Part shown: positions 33,804 to 45,446 of the stretch, piece after piece
Position numbering within the stretch: position 1 is the first letter of the stretch
Layout: each line of letters starts with the position of its first letter
Assembly (NCBI RefSeq): GCF_000735435.1
Contig: NZ_JMPP01000014.1
Coordinates: 1 to 64,000 of the forward strand
From: Klebsiella planticola ATCC 33531
GTDB lineage: Bacteria > Pseudomonadota > Gammaproteobacteria > Enterobacterales > Enterobacteriaceae
Direction of reading: 5' to 3'
Length of the DNA stretch: 64,000 nucleotides
Notes under the pieces: generated by a model
Databases searched by the model: none
Seen by the model: only the letters and a program-made list of their open reading frames with translations
Told to the model about the DNA's origin: nothing
Made by a program: the position numbers and the translations under genes

Positions 33804-33891
33804 TTTAAGCTGTCCGCCAGTGGCAGCTTAAAGGATGATGTGTATAGCATTACCTTTGCCCGAAAGGTCAGTAAAATACTGGCCTTTCGGG
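33804..33891 (+). other. two hairpins between pstS and pstC
   Basis: Hairpin 1: TTTAAGCTG (33804-33812) / CAGCTTAAA (33824-33832). Hairpin 2: a 15-pair stem from CCCGAAAGG (33859) to CCTTTCGGG (ending 33891) with an AAA loop. Neither has a T-run. They probably protect the pstS message and limit read-through, giving excess PstS over the membrane complex. Confidence 0.72.
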
Positions 33892-33909
33892 CCCGAACTT
33901 AAAGAGTAA

Positions 33910-36581
<2,672 letters not shown>

Positions 36582-36632
36582 TTGCCCTTCTGCTTTCACA
36601 GGATCTAACCCGTTGGGCATTCAGGAGACACC

Positions 36633-37358
36633 ATGGACAACCTAAATCTTAACAAACATATTTCTGGCCAGTTCAATGCAGAACTGGAGTATATCCGCAC
36701 TCAGGTGTTGACCATGGGTGGGCTGGTGGAACAGCAGCTGTCTGATGCCATCACCGCGATGCACAATCAGGACAGCGATCTGGCAAAACGCGTGATTGAC
36801 GGCGATAAGCAGGTCAACATGATGGAAGTGGCCATTGATGAAGCCTGCGTGCGTATCATCGCCAAGCGTCAGCCAACCGCCAGCGATCTGCGTTTAGTCA
36901 TGGCAATTATCAAGACTATCGCCGAGCTGGAACGTATCGGTGACGTGGCGGATAAAATTTGCCGTACCGCGCTGGAGAAGTTCTCCCAGCAGCACCAGCC
37001 GCTGCTGGTGAGCCTGGAATCGCTGGGGCGTCATACCGTGCAGATGCTGCATGACGTGCTGGATGCCTTTGCTCGCATGGATCTCGATGAGGCGGTGCGT
37101 ATCTATCGCGAAGATAAGAAGGTGGATCAGGAATATGAGGGCATCGTGCGTCAGCTGATGACCTATATGATGGAAGATTCACGTACGATTCCAAGCGTGC
37201 TGACCGCGCTGTTCTGCGCCCGTTCTATCGAGCGTATCGGCGACCGTTGCCAGAATATTTGCGAATATATTTTCTACTTCGTCAAAGGCCAGGATTTCCG
37301 CCACGTTGGTGGCGATGAGCTGGATAAGCTGCTGGCGGGTAAAGACCCGAAAGAGTGA
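36633..37358 (+). CDS. phoU: phosphate signalling protein PhoU
   Basis: A 241-residue peripheral protein of two similar three-helix bundles, with metal-binding motifs in [12 protein letters not shown] and [13 protein letters not shown]. It links PstSCAB to the sensor PhoR and silences the Pho regulon when phosphate is plentiful. Last gene of the operon, 51 bp after pstB. Confidence 0.98.
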   Translation: MDNLNLNKHISGQFNAELEYIRTQVLTMGGLVEQQLSDAITAMHNQDSDLAKRVIDGDKQVNMMEVAIDEACVRIIAKRQPTASDLRLVMAIIKTIAELERIGDVADKICRTALEKFSQQHQPLLVSLESLGRHTVQMLHDVLDAFARMDLDEAVRIYREDKKVDQEYEGIVRQLMTYMMEDSRTIPSVLTALFCARSIERIGDRCQNICEYIFYFVKGQDFRHVGGDELDKLLAGKDPKE

Positions 37359-37371
37359 TCCGCCGTAAAAT

Positions 37372-37453
37372 GCCCGGAGGCGCTATGCTTACCGGGCCTT
37401 TAACACCACGGATCCTGTAGGCCGGATAAGCGCTAGCGCTATCCGGCTTTTTT
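37372..37453 (+). repeat. REP unit and REP-like terminator after phoU
   Basis: Unit 1 (37372-37397) has GCCCGG / CCGGGC arms. Unit 2 (37421-37447) is a longer stem GCCGGATAAGCGC / GCGCTATCCGGC, followed by six T (37448-37453), so it also acts as the phoU terminator. In E. coli the bgl and cbr genes lie between phoU and yieH; here only these repeats separate them. Confidence 0.82.
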
Positions 37454-37455
37454 CA

Positions 37456-38121
37456 TTAACGCGTAATATTCCATCCACGGGCTTTCCACAGCGCGGGCAG
37501 CTGTGCCAAATCAGTAAAGGTCGTCACTTTTGGATGATCGATCGGTTTGTTGTGCGAGTCGGCGCAGAAGTAAAAGACTTCCATTCCTGCCTCAATCCCG
37601 GACTGAGCGCCTGCGCTGGAATCATCCACCAGAATGCAGTTTTCGACGTTAACGTTCATGGCCTTTGCTGCATGGAACATCAGTGCCGGATCGGGTTTCC
37701 AGCGCTGAATATCGTAACCGCTGTACAGTCGGTCGGGAAAATGGCGCAACATGCCGGTTCTTCCCAGCGAGTGCTGCATTTTACTGACCGGGCCGTTAGA
37801 GACCACGCACATTGGCACGCTGACCGCATCCAGCAGCGTTTCCGCTCCTGCAATCGCTTCCAGTTCAGAATCAAACAGGCGCGCGACTTCGGCGCGGTAG
37901 AGGGGTTCGAGCTCTGGTTTTTGTAGATTAACGCCGTGCTCTTCGTTGATGGTATCAATGATCTCGTAGAGCTTTACGCCTTTGAAACGCTTAAAAATCT
38001 CGTCTAAATCCAGGGTAATGCCGAACGCTTTGAACATGTGAACATAGGCGCGGGAACAGATCACTTCGCTGTCGACCAGCGTGCCGTCGCAGTCGAAAAA
38101 CAGGGCTTCTATTTGGGACAT
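37456..38121 (-). CDS. yieH: HAD hydrolase YieH (6-phosphogluconate phosphatase)
   Basis: A 221-residue HAD subfamily IA phosphatase. Motif I DCDGTLVDSE has the nucleophile Asp, motif II is VVSNGP, the lysine is in RWKPDPALMF and motif IV is LVDDSSAGAQSG. E. coli YieH shows activity on 6-phosphogluconate. It is divergent from adeP, and a PurR-like operator lies 18 bp upstream of its start. Confidence 0.93.
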   Translation of the reverse strand: MSQIEALFFDCDGTLVDSEVICSRAYVHMFKAFGITLDLDEIFKRFKGVKLYEIIDTINEEHGVNLQKPELEPLYRAEVARLFDSELEAIAGAETLLDAVSVPMCVVSNGPVSKMQHSLGRTGMLRHFPDRLYSGYDIQRWKPDPALMFHAAKAMNVNVENCILVDDSSAGAQSGIEAGMEVFYFCADSHNKPIDHPKVTTFTDLAQLPALWKARGWNITR

Positions 38122-38138
38122 GCCGTTTCCATTTTAAC

Positions 38139-38191
38139 AAGTTAACGTTTTCGTCCTGCCTATTCACAAGACGCAATCGTTGCCGTATAAG
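38139..38191 (+). promoter_or_regulatory. adeP promoter with two PurR-like operators
   Basis: Operator 1 AAGTTAACGTTTTCGT (38139-38154) and operator 2 ACGCAATCGTTGCCGT (38171-38186) each match the PurR consensus ACGCAAACGTTTTCGT at 13 of 16 positions. Their centres are 32 bp apart, three helical turns. A good promoter, TTCACA (38163-38168), 17 bp, TATAAG (38186-38191), has operator 2 in its spacer. E. coli adeP is a known or predicted PurR target. Confidence 0.72.
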
Positions 38192-38289
38192 CAAATTCAA
38201 TGAAAAAAATTACCATACAACTGCCCCCGGTGTCGCATTTTGGTATAGGATAGCGACGAATTTTCCCTCCTTTTGTTCGGAAACCGATA

Positions 38290-39627
38290 ATGAGTCAACA
38301 ACAAACCAGCCAGTCTTCTGGCCAGGGTCTGCTGGAGCGCGTATTCAAACTACGTGAACACGGCACGACGGCACGTACCGAAGCGATAGCAGGTTTCACC
38401 ACCTTTTTGACAATGGTCTACATTGTTTTCGTTAACCCACAAATTCTTGGCGTAGCGGGTATGGATACCAGCGCTGTCTTTGTGACGACCTGTCTTATCG
38501 CCGCCTTCGGTAGTATTTTGATGGGGCTGTTTGCTAACCTGCCGGTTGCGCTGGCGCCGGCAATGGGGCTGAATGCCTTCTTCGCTTTTGTCGTCGTCCA
38601 GGCGATGGGGCTGCCGTGGCAGGTGGGGATGGGGGCTATTTTCTGGGGCGCCGTTGGTCTGCTGCTGCTGACTATTTTCCGCGTACGCTACTGGATGATC
38701 GCCAATATTCCCGTCAGCCTGCGCGTGGGGATCACCAGCGGTATTGGGTTGTTTATCGGCATGATGGGGCTGAAAAATGCCGGCGTGATTGTCGCAAACA
38801 AAGACACCCTGGTGAGCATCGGCAACCTGACCTCCCACAGCGTGCTGCTGGGGATTCTCGGCTTCTTTATTATCGCTATTCTCGCTTCCCGTAACATTCA
38901 TGCTGCGGTACTGGTCTCCATCATCGTTACGACGCTGCTGGGCTGGATTCTGGGTGATGTTCACTACACCGGTATTGTTTCCGCTCCGCCGAGCATTACA
39001 TCGGTGATTGGCCATGTTGATTTGGCCGGCTCCTTTAATCTCGGTCTGGCGGGTATCATCTTCTCCTTTATGCTGGTCAACCTGTTCGACTCCTCCGGAA
39101 CTCTGATCGGCGTGACCGACAAAGCCGGCCTGGCCGATGAAAAAGGCAAATTTCCGCGGATGAAGCAGGCGCTGTTTGTTGACAGTATCTCATCGGTGGC
39201 AGGGTCCTTTATCGGCACCTCGTCTGTGACCGCCTATATCGAATCCTCTTCCGGTGTTTCCGTGGGCGGACGTACCGGTCTGACGGCGGTGGTGGTGGGG
39301 ATTCTGTTCCTGCTGGTGATCTTCCTGTCGCCGCTGGCCGGCATGGTGCCGGCGTATGCCGCAGCAGGTGCGCTGATCTATGTGGGCGTACTGATGACAT
39401 CCAGCCTGTCGCGCGTGAAGTGGGACGACCTGACGGAAGCGGTGCCGGCCTTTGTGACCGCGGTGATGATGCCGTTCAGCTTCTCGATTACCGAGGGGAT
39501 TGCGTTAGGCTTTATCTCTTACTGCGTGATGAAGATTGGTACCGGTCGCCTGCGCGATCTCAGCCCGTGCGTGATTATCGTCTCGCTGCTGTTCGTACTG
39601 AAAATCGTGTTTATCGACGCGCACTAA
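38290..39627 (+). CDS. adeP: adenine permease AdeP
   Basis: A 445-residue inner-membrane purine transporter of the AzgA/NCS2 group with about fourteen membrane segments, high-affinity adenine:H+ symport in E. coli (formerly yieG/purP). Conserved segments include GLNAFFAFVVVQAMG near residue 95 and SSSGVSVGGRTGLTAVVVG near residue 320. It is monocistronic, with paired PurR-like operators upstream and a two-way terminator downstream. Confidence 0.95.
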   Translation: MSQQQTSQSSGQGLLERVFKLREHGTTARTEAIAGFTTFLTMVYIVFVNPQILGVAGMDTSAVFVTTCLIAAFGSILMGLFANLPVALAPAMGLNAFFAFVVVQAMGLPWQVGMGAIFWGAVGLLLLTIFRVRYWMIANIPVSLRVGITSGIGLFIGMMGLKNAGVIVANKDTLVSIGNLTSHSVLLGILGFFIIAILASRNIHAAVLVSIIVTTLLGWILGDVHYTGIVSAPPSITSVIGHVDLAGSFNLGLAGIIFSFMLVNLFDSSGTLIGVTDKAGLADEKGKFPRMKQALFVDSISSVAGSFIGTSSVTAYIESSSGVSVGGRTGLTAVVVGILFLLVIFLSPLAGMVPAYAAAGALIYVGVLMTSSLSRVKWDDLTEAVPAFVTAVMMPFSFSITEGIALGFISYCVMKIGTGRLRDLSPCVIIVSLLFVLKIVFIDAH

Positions 39628-39651
39628 GCGTCGTGCATGTCGTGCATAATG

Positions 39652-39684
39652 AAAAAGCCCGGCAGCGATGCCGGGCTTTTTTTT
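39652..39684. terminator. two-way terminator between adeP and chrR
   Basis: Stem AAAAAGCCCGGCA / TGCCGGGCTTTTT with a GCGA loop, T-run on the plus strand and A-run on the other side. The chrR stop (39685-39683) touches it. Confidence 0.93.
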
Positions 39685-40249
39685 ACGCTTTTACTCGCTG
39701 AATATACTCGGCAAAGGCGCTCAGCTGCCCACTCAAATGGTCGAGCGTGCTCTGATCGACCACCTCTCCCGATTGCGGATCGACCTTGTTCTGAATCACG
39801 CCGCCCATAAACTCAGGCTTGTTCATCACCATCGCGTCGAGGAACACCAGAATTTGACGCAGGTGATACTGGCAGCGCGCGCCGCCAATTGCGCCCATGG
39901 AGCTGGTTTGAATCAGGACCGGTTTGCCGGACAGCGGTTGTTCAGGCAGACGCGACAGCCAGTCAATCGCATTTTTCAGGCCGCCAGGAACGGAATAGTT
40001 ATATTCAGGCGTGACGATAACAACGCCGTCGGCTTCGCGAATCTGTTGTGCAATATCCTGCACGCTTTGCGGAAACCCGTCTTCCTGCTGGATATCCGCG
40101 TCATATAACGGAATGTCGCCAATCGATGGCAGCGCGACGATCTCCATGCCCGCCGGCGCAATGCCAGGCAGGGTGCGTGCAACCATGCCATTAAAAGACC
40201 CCTTGCGCAGACTTCCGAGTAGCGTAACAACTTTCAACGTATCAGACAT
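39683..40249 (-). CDS. chrR: NAD(P)H-dependent FMN/quinone reductase ChrR (YieF)
   Basis: A 188-residue flavodoxin-like reductase. The FMN phosphate loop is LLGSLRKGSFNG and the isoalloxazine loop is PEYNYSVPGGLKNAID. E. coli ChrR reduces quinones by two electrons and can also reduce chromate and uranyl. It is 37 bp after yieE, so the two are probably cotranscribed. Confidence 0.95.
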   Translation of the reverse strand: MSDTLKVVTLLGSLRKGSFNGMVARTLPGIAPAGMEIVALPSIGDIPLYDADIQQEDGFPQSVQDIAQQIREADGVVIVTPEYNYSVPGGLKNAIDWLSRLPEQPLSGKPVLIQTSSMGAIGGARCQYHLRQILVFLDAMVMNKPEFMGGVIQNKVDPQSGEVVDQSTLDHLSGQLSAFAEYIQRVKA

Positions 40250-40286
40250 GATTGCTCCTTTGCATCATGATGGCCGGACAGACCGG

Positions 40287-41024
40287 TCAGTTGAGGGAGA
40301 GTGCTTTTTCTATGGGCAGGCTGGTAAAGCGCATCAGACGGGCAGAGGACTCCTTTGCTCGCATCTGTGCGTCCGGCAGACTACGCCAGCCTTCCTGACA
40401 ATTGTATTCCCAGACTTTAAGCGGGCCGATGGCCGGCGTGGCGGCAATCGACCAGACCAGTATCGTTTCCGCATCGCACAGGGCTTCAACAGGCTGCATG
40501 TTGGTGGTTCGCAGTCGGCCCGCGCCGGGTAGCAGCTGCAGACGAACGGGCGCTTCAGCGGTTAACTTCAGCACGCTCCGGCGCAGCGCCACCAGCTGGG
40601 CGCGCGCTTCGTCAGGGTCGTGCTGGATGTTAATCCATAAATTCTCATTGCTGTTGAACACGTAGCGGTTGGCATCGTGCAGCGGGTGGACGCCGCGTGA
40701 GGCGTGCTGAAGCTCCATATCCAGTCCGCAATCACCTTCCGTCGTCAAGCTCACGCCGACAATGTTTCCGGCATAGGAAATGGAAAATCGGGGCAGGTGG
40801 GGATCGCGAAAAACGGGCCTGCCGTTATCTTCGCTGATGATTTCGGGGAGCTCACTAATGCCATACAGCATAAACAACAGTTCGGCGAGCAGTGAACGTG
40901 ATGCGCGATAGCGGGCCTGTCGGTATTCTGGCAGGCGCTGTGCGGATTGATGACAGGCCGCGGACAGTCGTGTCGATAGCGGCTCCCTGGTGCTGAGTAT
41001 CCCTCTTGCAAAATGCGTTGCCAT
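40287..41024 (-). CDS. yieE: phosphopantetheinyl transferase-like protein YieE
   Basis: A 245-residue protein of the Sfp/AcpT superfamily (E. coli YieE 249). The first metal motif is kept as GLDMEL near residue 100. The usual second motif W-x-x-K-E-(A/S) reads LRRSVLKLT here: the tryptophan is absent and the KEA position is not recognisable, so carrier-protein activation is uncertain. No polyketide or fatty acid gene is next to it. It is upstream of chrR in one operon. Confidence 0.82.
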   Translation of the reverse strand: MATHFARGILSTREPLSTRLSAACHQSAQRLPEYRQARYRASRSLLAELLFMLYGISELPEIISEDNGRPVFRDPHLPRFSISYAGNIVGVSLTTEGDCGLDMELQHASRGVHPLHDANRYVFNSNENLWINIQHDPDEARAQLVALRRSVLKLTAEAPVRLQLLPGAGRLRTTNMQPVEALCDAETILVWSIAATPAIGPLKVWEYNCQEGWRSLPDAQMRAKESSARLMRFTSLPIEKALSLN

Positions 41025-41181
41025 TCGTCGCTCCGTGATTAATGGTCAGAGAAAAAGTTGTGGGGATCTATTATCACCTGGTATTGATAGGTTTTAATGC
41101 GGAAATCCCCCCTTGAAAAGGGATTTGCGCGATTTTTACAATTTCTTGCGCAGTCAGGCGGGGATGGCAGGAGAAATCACG

Positions 41182-42141
41182 TCAGAGGGGGTCCGCATAG
41201 AGCCGCTTAAACGTTTCTCTGAGCCAGACTATCTTCGGGTTGTCGCTGTTGCGTTTGTGCCATAGCAGGGTAAAGGGCACCCGCGTTTTTTCCAGCAATA
41301 GCGGCTCCAGCGGAAGCGGCCGCGACACCAGCGGCAGATGGTGCTGCCGGTTATAGTGATGGCAATAACGTGGCGCGGTGGCCAGCATCGTGTGATTCGG
41401 CTGGGCGGCCATAAACAGCGATTGTTCAAATCCCGGCAGCGTTAACGCAACGGTACGTTTATGCCCCTGCTCGTGGAGAACGTCATCCAGCGCCCAGGTA
41501 TCACTCTGTTCCCAGCTAATATTGATATGCGGATAGCGTAAAAAGGTCTCCAGATTCCACTCTTCGTCGAGTGCCGGGTGATCCGCGCGCAGCCAGACCT
41601 GAGGCAGGTCGGTAAACAGGACTTCAAAATCGATATACCACGGCAGCTGGCTGAGCTGCTCCCGTGAACGCGGATGCGTTTCACGTCCGCAAAAGCCGAT
41701 ATCAACCTCACCGCGAATGATCGCGTCCAGCGAGTCGTAGTCCCAGTTGCGCAGGCGAATTAGCGCCTGGGGATAGCGCTGGTAGATTTGCTGCGACAGC
41801 GAATTAAACAGGATCATCAGCAGCGGTGTTTCCGCCGCCAGTTCAAACTTCAGACCGCTCGGCATGATGTGGTGGGGTTTATCGAGGATCTGGTTGCCCA
41901 TCTGCATCCAGTCCGCCAGATCCTGCTCCATGCTGGTCATCAATGGCGTCGGCGACAGACCGAGCGGCGTTTTGACGAATAGCGGATCGTCAAACCAGGT
42001 ACGCAGTTTAGCTAATGATTTACTCACCGCCGACGGCGAAACGTTCATGCGTTTCGCCGTGCGGGTGACGCTGAGCTCCTGGGTCAGAAGCTGCAGACAG
42101 AGTAATAAATTAAGATCGAGACTCGACAGGGATTTCTTCAT
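41182..42141 (-). CDS. yidZ: LysR-family regulator YidZ
   Basis: A 319-residue regulator with an N-terminal HTH ([24 protein letters not shown]) and a LysR effector domain. E. coli YidZ has the same length and has been linked to survival under nitric oxide in anaerobic conditions. Its start lies inside the end of mdtL (32-nt overlap), which suggests coupled translation. Confidence 0.92.
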   Translation of the reverse strand: MKKSLSSLDLNLLLCLQLLTQELSVTRTAKRMNVSPSAVSKSLAKLRTWFDDPLFVKTPLGLSPTPLMTSMEQDLADWMQMGNQILDKPHHIMPSGLKFELAAETPLLMILFNSLSQQIYQRYPQALIRLRNWDYDSLDAIIRGEVDIGFCGRETHPRSREQLSQLPWYIDFEVLFTDLPQVWLRADHPALDEEWNLETFLRYPHINISWEQSDTWALDDVLHEQGHKRTVALTLPGFEQSLFMAAQPNHTMLATAPRYCHHYNRQHHLPLVSRPLPLEPLLLEKTRVPFTLLWHKRNSDNPKIVWLRETFKRLYADPL

Positions 42142-43294
42142 TATGTTGCGCAGCCCGAACAGAGGAAGCGGCCAGAATCAGAACAATACTCACTATGCTA
42201 CAGCCAATGAGAATCCCGATCAGCATATTCATGGCACTTAACCCGATGATGGCGGCCAGCCAAATCCACAGCGAAGAGCCGCAAACCTGAGCAATGCCCA
42301 GTACCGAGCTGGCAACCCCGGCACGCAGGGTAAAGGGCCCCAGGGCCTGGCTCATAGCAACGCCAAAGCCCACTGAGAAGCCAGCGCAAATCAGCGCCAG
42401 ACCCAGCATAGTTACCGTCTGGCTGGTGGCAAGGCTGAGCAAAGTCCCGGCCGTAAAGAACATGACCTGTGACGTCAGCATCAACGTCCGCGGTTTAAAC
42501 AGGGTGAGCGCAAAGGGCGTTGAGAACGACACCGTCATGCTGACCAGCGCCATTAAGGCCATCGCCATCGAATATTGTCCGCGATCGAACCCCATCTCTT
42601 CCATCATCAATACCGGGGAGACGTTAACGTAGGTGAGGATCGCCGTTACGCTGAGGGTCGTAATGACGATACGGCTGAGGAAAAAGCGGTTCAGCAGGGA
42701 TTCCGTGGCATTTTTCTGCCCGGCGAGAGTATGCGAAGGGGCTGCCGGCCGCGTTTCCCGCAGCATAAAGACCGAGAGCAGGCCGACCATCACTCCCATG
42801 CCGGTCATGGTGTAGAACAGGCTCTGCCACGGGTATTTCAGCATAATCAGGTGACCCAGAACGGGAGCCAGGACCGGGATAATGCAGGTGATGCCATTTA
42901 ACAGCGACAGCACCCTGGCGCGACGACGATCGTCGAGCGTATCGCGCAGCACGGCGAAAGCGACGACATAACAGCTCCCCGCCCCGATGCCCTGGATAAA
43001 ACGCCCGACGAGGAAGAGATCGCTGGTCTGCGCGTGCGCACAGAGCAGCGAAGCCAGAATAAATGTCGTCGAACCGAAAATGGCGACCGGTTTACGCCCG
43101 GATTTATCGGCTGCTCTGCCGGCAAACAGCATCGCGGCGGCCATGCCCGCAAGGTAAACCGAGAACGCAATATGCAGCTGTGCTTCGCTGGCGCCGAGGT
43201 CCTGCGCAATACGCGGCAAACCCACCAGATACATATCGATGCCGGATGGATAGAGTAAAACCAGCGCAAAACTGCAGATAAGAAAGCGTGCCAT
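42110..43294 (-). CDS. mdtL: MFS multidrug transporter MdtL
   Basis: A 394-residue 12-TM drug:H+ antiporter (E. coli MdtL 391, chloramphenicol resistance when overexpressed). Motif A is [12 protein letters not shown] and the motif-C-like segment is [10 protein letters not shown]. The frame runs upstream to 43606, but that part is non-homologous and antisense to the GNAT gene; MARFLICSF at 43294 matches E. coli. In E. coli tnaB lies upstream of it; here the tna operon is absent. Confidence 0.94.
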   Translation of the reverse strand: MARFLICSFALVLLYPSGIDMYLVGLPRIAQDLGASEAQLHIAFSVYLAGMAAAMLFAGRAADKSGRKPVAIFGSTTFILASLLCAHAQTSDLFLVGRFIQGIGAGSCYVVAFAVLRDTLDDRRRARVLSLLNGITCIIPVLAPVLGHLIMLKYPWQSLFYTMTGMGVMVGLLSVFMLRETRPAAPSHTLAGQKNATESLLNRFFLSRIVITTLSVTAILTYVNVSPVLMMEEMGFDRGQYSMAMALMALVSMTVSFSTPFALTLFKPRTLMLTSQVMFFTAGTLLSLATSQTVTMLGLALICAGFSVGFGVAMSQALGPFTLRAGVASSVLGIAQVCGSSLWIWLAAIIGLSAMNMLIGILIGCSIVSIVLILAASSVRAAQHNEEIPVESRS

Positions 43295-43412
43295 AAGACC
43301 CCCGCGAGAATAGAGGCGTACAGAGTAATGGCTATTGCGCGGCAGTACGAGTTGCCATTTGGACAACAATGATTTCCTGAGAGGAAAAACCCTCGTTGCG
43401 TTCTGCGATAAA

Positions 43413-43817
43413 CTACCAGACTCTGGCCATTCCTTCGCTGGCCGGGCGCACCGGGGTAAACCCAAACTTCGCGTACAGCCCGGGGACGTCGGCGACCAGC
43501 GTGACATAGGCGCCCTGGCAGGCGTTAGCGTCCAGCCAGCTGACGATCTTTTCCATGATGACTCTTCCCAGCCCTTTCCCCTGGTGCGCCGGATCGACCG
43601 CCACATCGACGATGTCGAAATTCACCGCGCCATCACCGACGATGCGCCCCATGCCCACGGGAACGCCTTGCCAGAGGATATGCACGCCATAGCAGCTGCG
43701 CGGCAACCCGGCCTTCACGCCCTCCAGCGGGCGCGGGGACATGCCGGCAATAAGGCGTAAACGGCAAAAATCCTCTGCCGACGGGACGGTCTCGATAACG
43801 GTGTAATCAGAAGTCAT
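43413..43817 (-). CDS. GNAT-family N-acetyltransferase
   Basis: A 134-residue acetyltransferase. The acetyl-CoA-binding motif A is [19 protein letters not shown] (Q-x-x-G-x-G type), and the end [16 protein letters not shown] is typical of small GNATs. The start chosen at 43817 has AGGATA at 7 nt; ATG at 43844 is in frame but has no ribosome binding site. It lies between mdtL and mnmE, where E. coli has tnaCAB. Substrate unknown. Confidence 0.85.
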   Translation of the reverse strand: MTSDYTVIETVPSAEDFCRLRLIAGMSPRPLEGVKAGLPRSCYGVHILWQGVPVGMGRIVGDGAVNFDIVDVAVDPAHQGKGLGRVIMEKIVSWLDANACQGAYVTLVADVPGLYAKFGFTPVRPASEGMARVW

Positions 43818-43929
43818 GACGCTATCCTGCTGTGGGAGGGTCATGACATTTAATGATGCCACGTTACAGGAAGCAACCTTGCGTCGGTGGGATCGTGAGG
43901 TTAAAGGGAAAACCCCCTGCCAGAGAAAT

Positions 43930-43965
43930 AAAAAAACCTGCATAAACATTATGTTGATGCAGGTT
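43930..43965 (-). terminator. mnmE terminator
   Basis: Long hairpin, AACCTGCAT and AACAT paired with ATGTT and ATGCAGGTT, broken by one A-G mismatch, followed on the minus strand by a U-run (As at 43930-43936). Confidence 0.88.
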
Positions 43966-43998
43966 AGTTCATGCTCACCAATGCGCAGTGATGCCGCG

Positions 43999-45363
43999 TT
44001 ATTTCCCGATACAGAAGCTGGAGAAAATGCGCCCCAGCAGGTCATCAGAGGTAAACTCGCCGGTGATTTCGCTCAGCGCCTGCTGCGCGAGCCGCAGCTC
44101 TTCCGCCAGCAGCTCTCCGGCCCAGGCGCCAAGCAGCTGCGCTTTGCCCTGCTGTAGATGGCTGGCGGCTTCTGACAGCGCCTGCAGGTGGCGACGACGG
44201 GCGAGGAAACCGCCTTCCATATTGGTATCGAAGCCCATGCTCTGCTTGAGATGGTTGCGCAGGACATCTATGCCCTCTCCGGTTCGCGCCGACAGCCGAA
44301 TCAGCGAGTAGCCATTCACTTCACTGATACCCAGCGTTTCGCCGGTGACATCGGCTTTATTTCGCACCACGGTAATCGGCAGTTTCGCCGGTAAACGCTC
44401 GATAAAGTCTGGCCAGATCTCCGCCGGGTCGACGGCGCGGGTGGTCGTACCGTCCACCATGAACAGTACCCGATCGGCCTGCTCGATTTCCTGCCAGGCA
44501 CGTTCAATACCAATGCGCTCAACCTCATCATTGGCATCGCGGAGTCCTGCGGTATCAATGATATGCAGCGGCATGCCGTCGATATGGATATGCTCGCGCA
44601 GCACATCGCGGGTGGTTCCGGCAATATCGGTCACGATCGCCGCTTCGCGCCCGGCCAGCGCGTTCAGCAGGCTCGACTTCCCGGCGTTCGGGCGGCCGGC
44701 TATCACCACTTTCATCCCTTCTCGCAGCAGGCTGCCCTGGCGGGCCTCGGCGCGAACGGCATCAAGATCGGCAATCACGCCGTTGAGCTGGGCTTCAATT
44801 TTACCGTCGGAGAGGAAATCTATCTCTTCATCCGGGAAGTCGATAGCGGCTTCAACATAGATACGCAGATGGGTCAGCGCTTCCACCAGATGATTCACCC
44901 GGGCAGAGAAGGCGCCCTGCAGCGAGTTGAGCGCCGAGCGTGCTGCCTGCTCGGAGCTGGCGTCAATCAGGTCAGCAATCGCTTCAGCCTGGGCGAGATC
45001 GAGCTTATCGTTAAGAAATGCGCGTTCAGAGAACTCCCCGGGCCTGGCGATACGCACGCCCGGCAGCGTCAGGATTCGTTTCAGTAGCAGATCCAGAATC
45101 ACCGGGCCGCCGTGGCCCTGGAGTTCCAGGACATCTTCACCGGTAAAGGAGTTCGGGCCGGGGAACCATAGCGCAATACCCTGATCCAGCGGCGTGCCGT
45201 CGGTATCTTTAAAGGGCAGATAATCGGCGTAGCGCGGTTTTGGCAGCTTGCCGAGAACCGCTTGCGCGACGTCGCGCGCTTTAAGGCCGGAGATGCGCAG
45301 GATGCCCACACCACCGCGTCCCGGTGGGGTTGCCTGGGCGACGATAGTGTCGTTATGGCTCAT
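43999..45363 (-). CDS. mnmE: tRNA modification GTPase MnmE
   Basis: A 454-residue GTPase that works with MnmG on U34 of tRNA. The N-terminal folate-binding domain ([15 protein letters not shown]) is followed by helices and an inserted G domain: G1 [11 protein letters not shown]2 TTR, G3 DTAGLR, G4 NKAD. It ends with the catalytic CIGK motif (Cys near residue 451). Last gene of the rpmH cluster, 83 bp after yidC. Confidence 0.98.
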   Translation of the reverse strand: MSHNDTIVAQATPPGRGGVGILRISGLKARDVAQAVLGKLPKPRYADYLPFKDTDGTPLDQGIALWFPGPNSFTGEDVLELQGHGGPVILDLLLKRILTLPGVRIARPGEFSERAFLNDKLDLAQAEAIADLIDASSEQAARSALNSLQGAFSARVNHLVEALTHLRIYVEAAIDFPDEEIDFLSDGKIEAQLNGVIADLDAVRAEARQGSLLREGMKVVIAGRPNAGKSSLLNALAGREAAIVTDIAGTTRDVLREHIHIDGMPLHIIDTAGLRDANDEVERIGIERAWQEIEQADRVLFMVDGTTTRAVDPAEIWPDFIERLPAKLPITVVRNKADVTGETLGISEVNGYSLIRLSARTGEGIDVLRNHLKQSMGFDTNMEGGFLARRRHLQALSEAASHLQQGKAQLLGAWAGELLAEELRLAQQALSEITGEFTSDDLLGRIFSSFCIGK

Positions 45364-45384
45364 GATGACTCTCTATGTAAATGT

Positions 45385-45410
45385 AAAAAAGGCGGTCTAT
45401 TGACCGCCTT
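45385..45410 (-). terminator. terminator between yidC and mnmE
   Basis: On the minus strand: stem AAGGCGGTC / GACCGCCTT and a U-run. It lies after the yidC stop and 21 bp before mnmE, so mnmE is expressed by read-through or its own promoter. Confidence 0.82.
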
Positions 45411-45446
45411 CTCTGGCATTGATTCTACTGCGGCTTAAGCAGAGTA

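Noticed and set aside
43295..43606. N-terminal extension of MdtL by 104 codons
   Set aside because: Antisense to the GNAT gene and unlike any Mdt[10 protein letters not shown] at 43294 is the known start.
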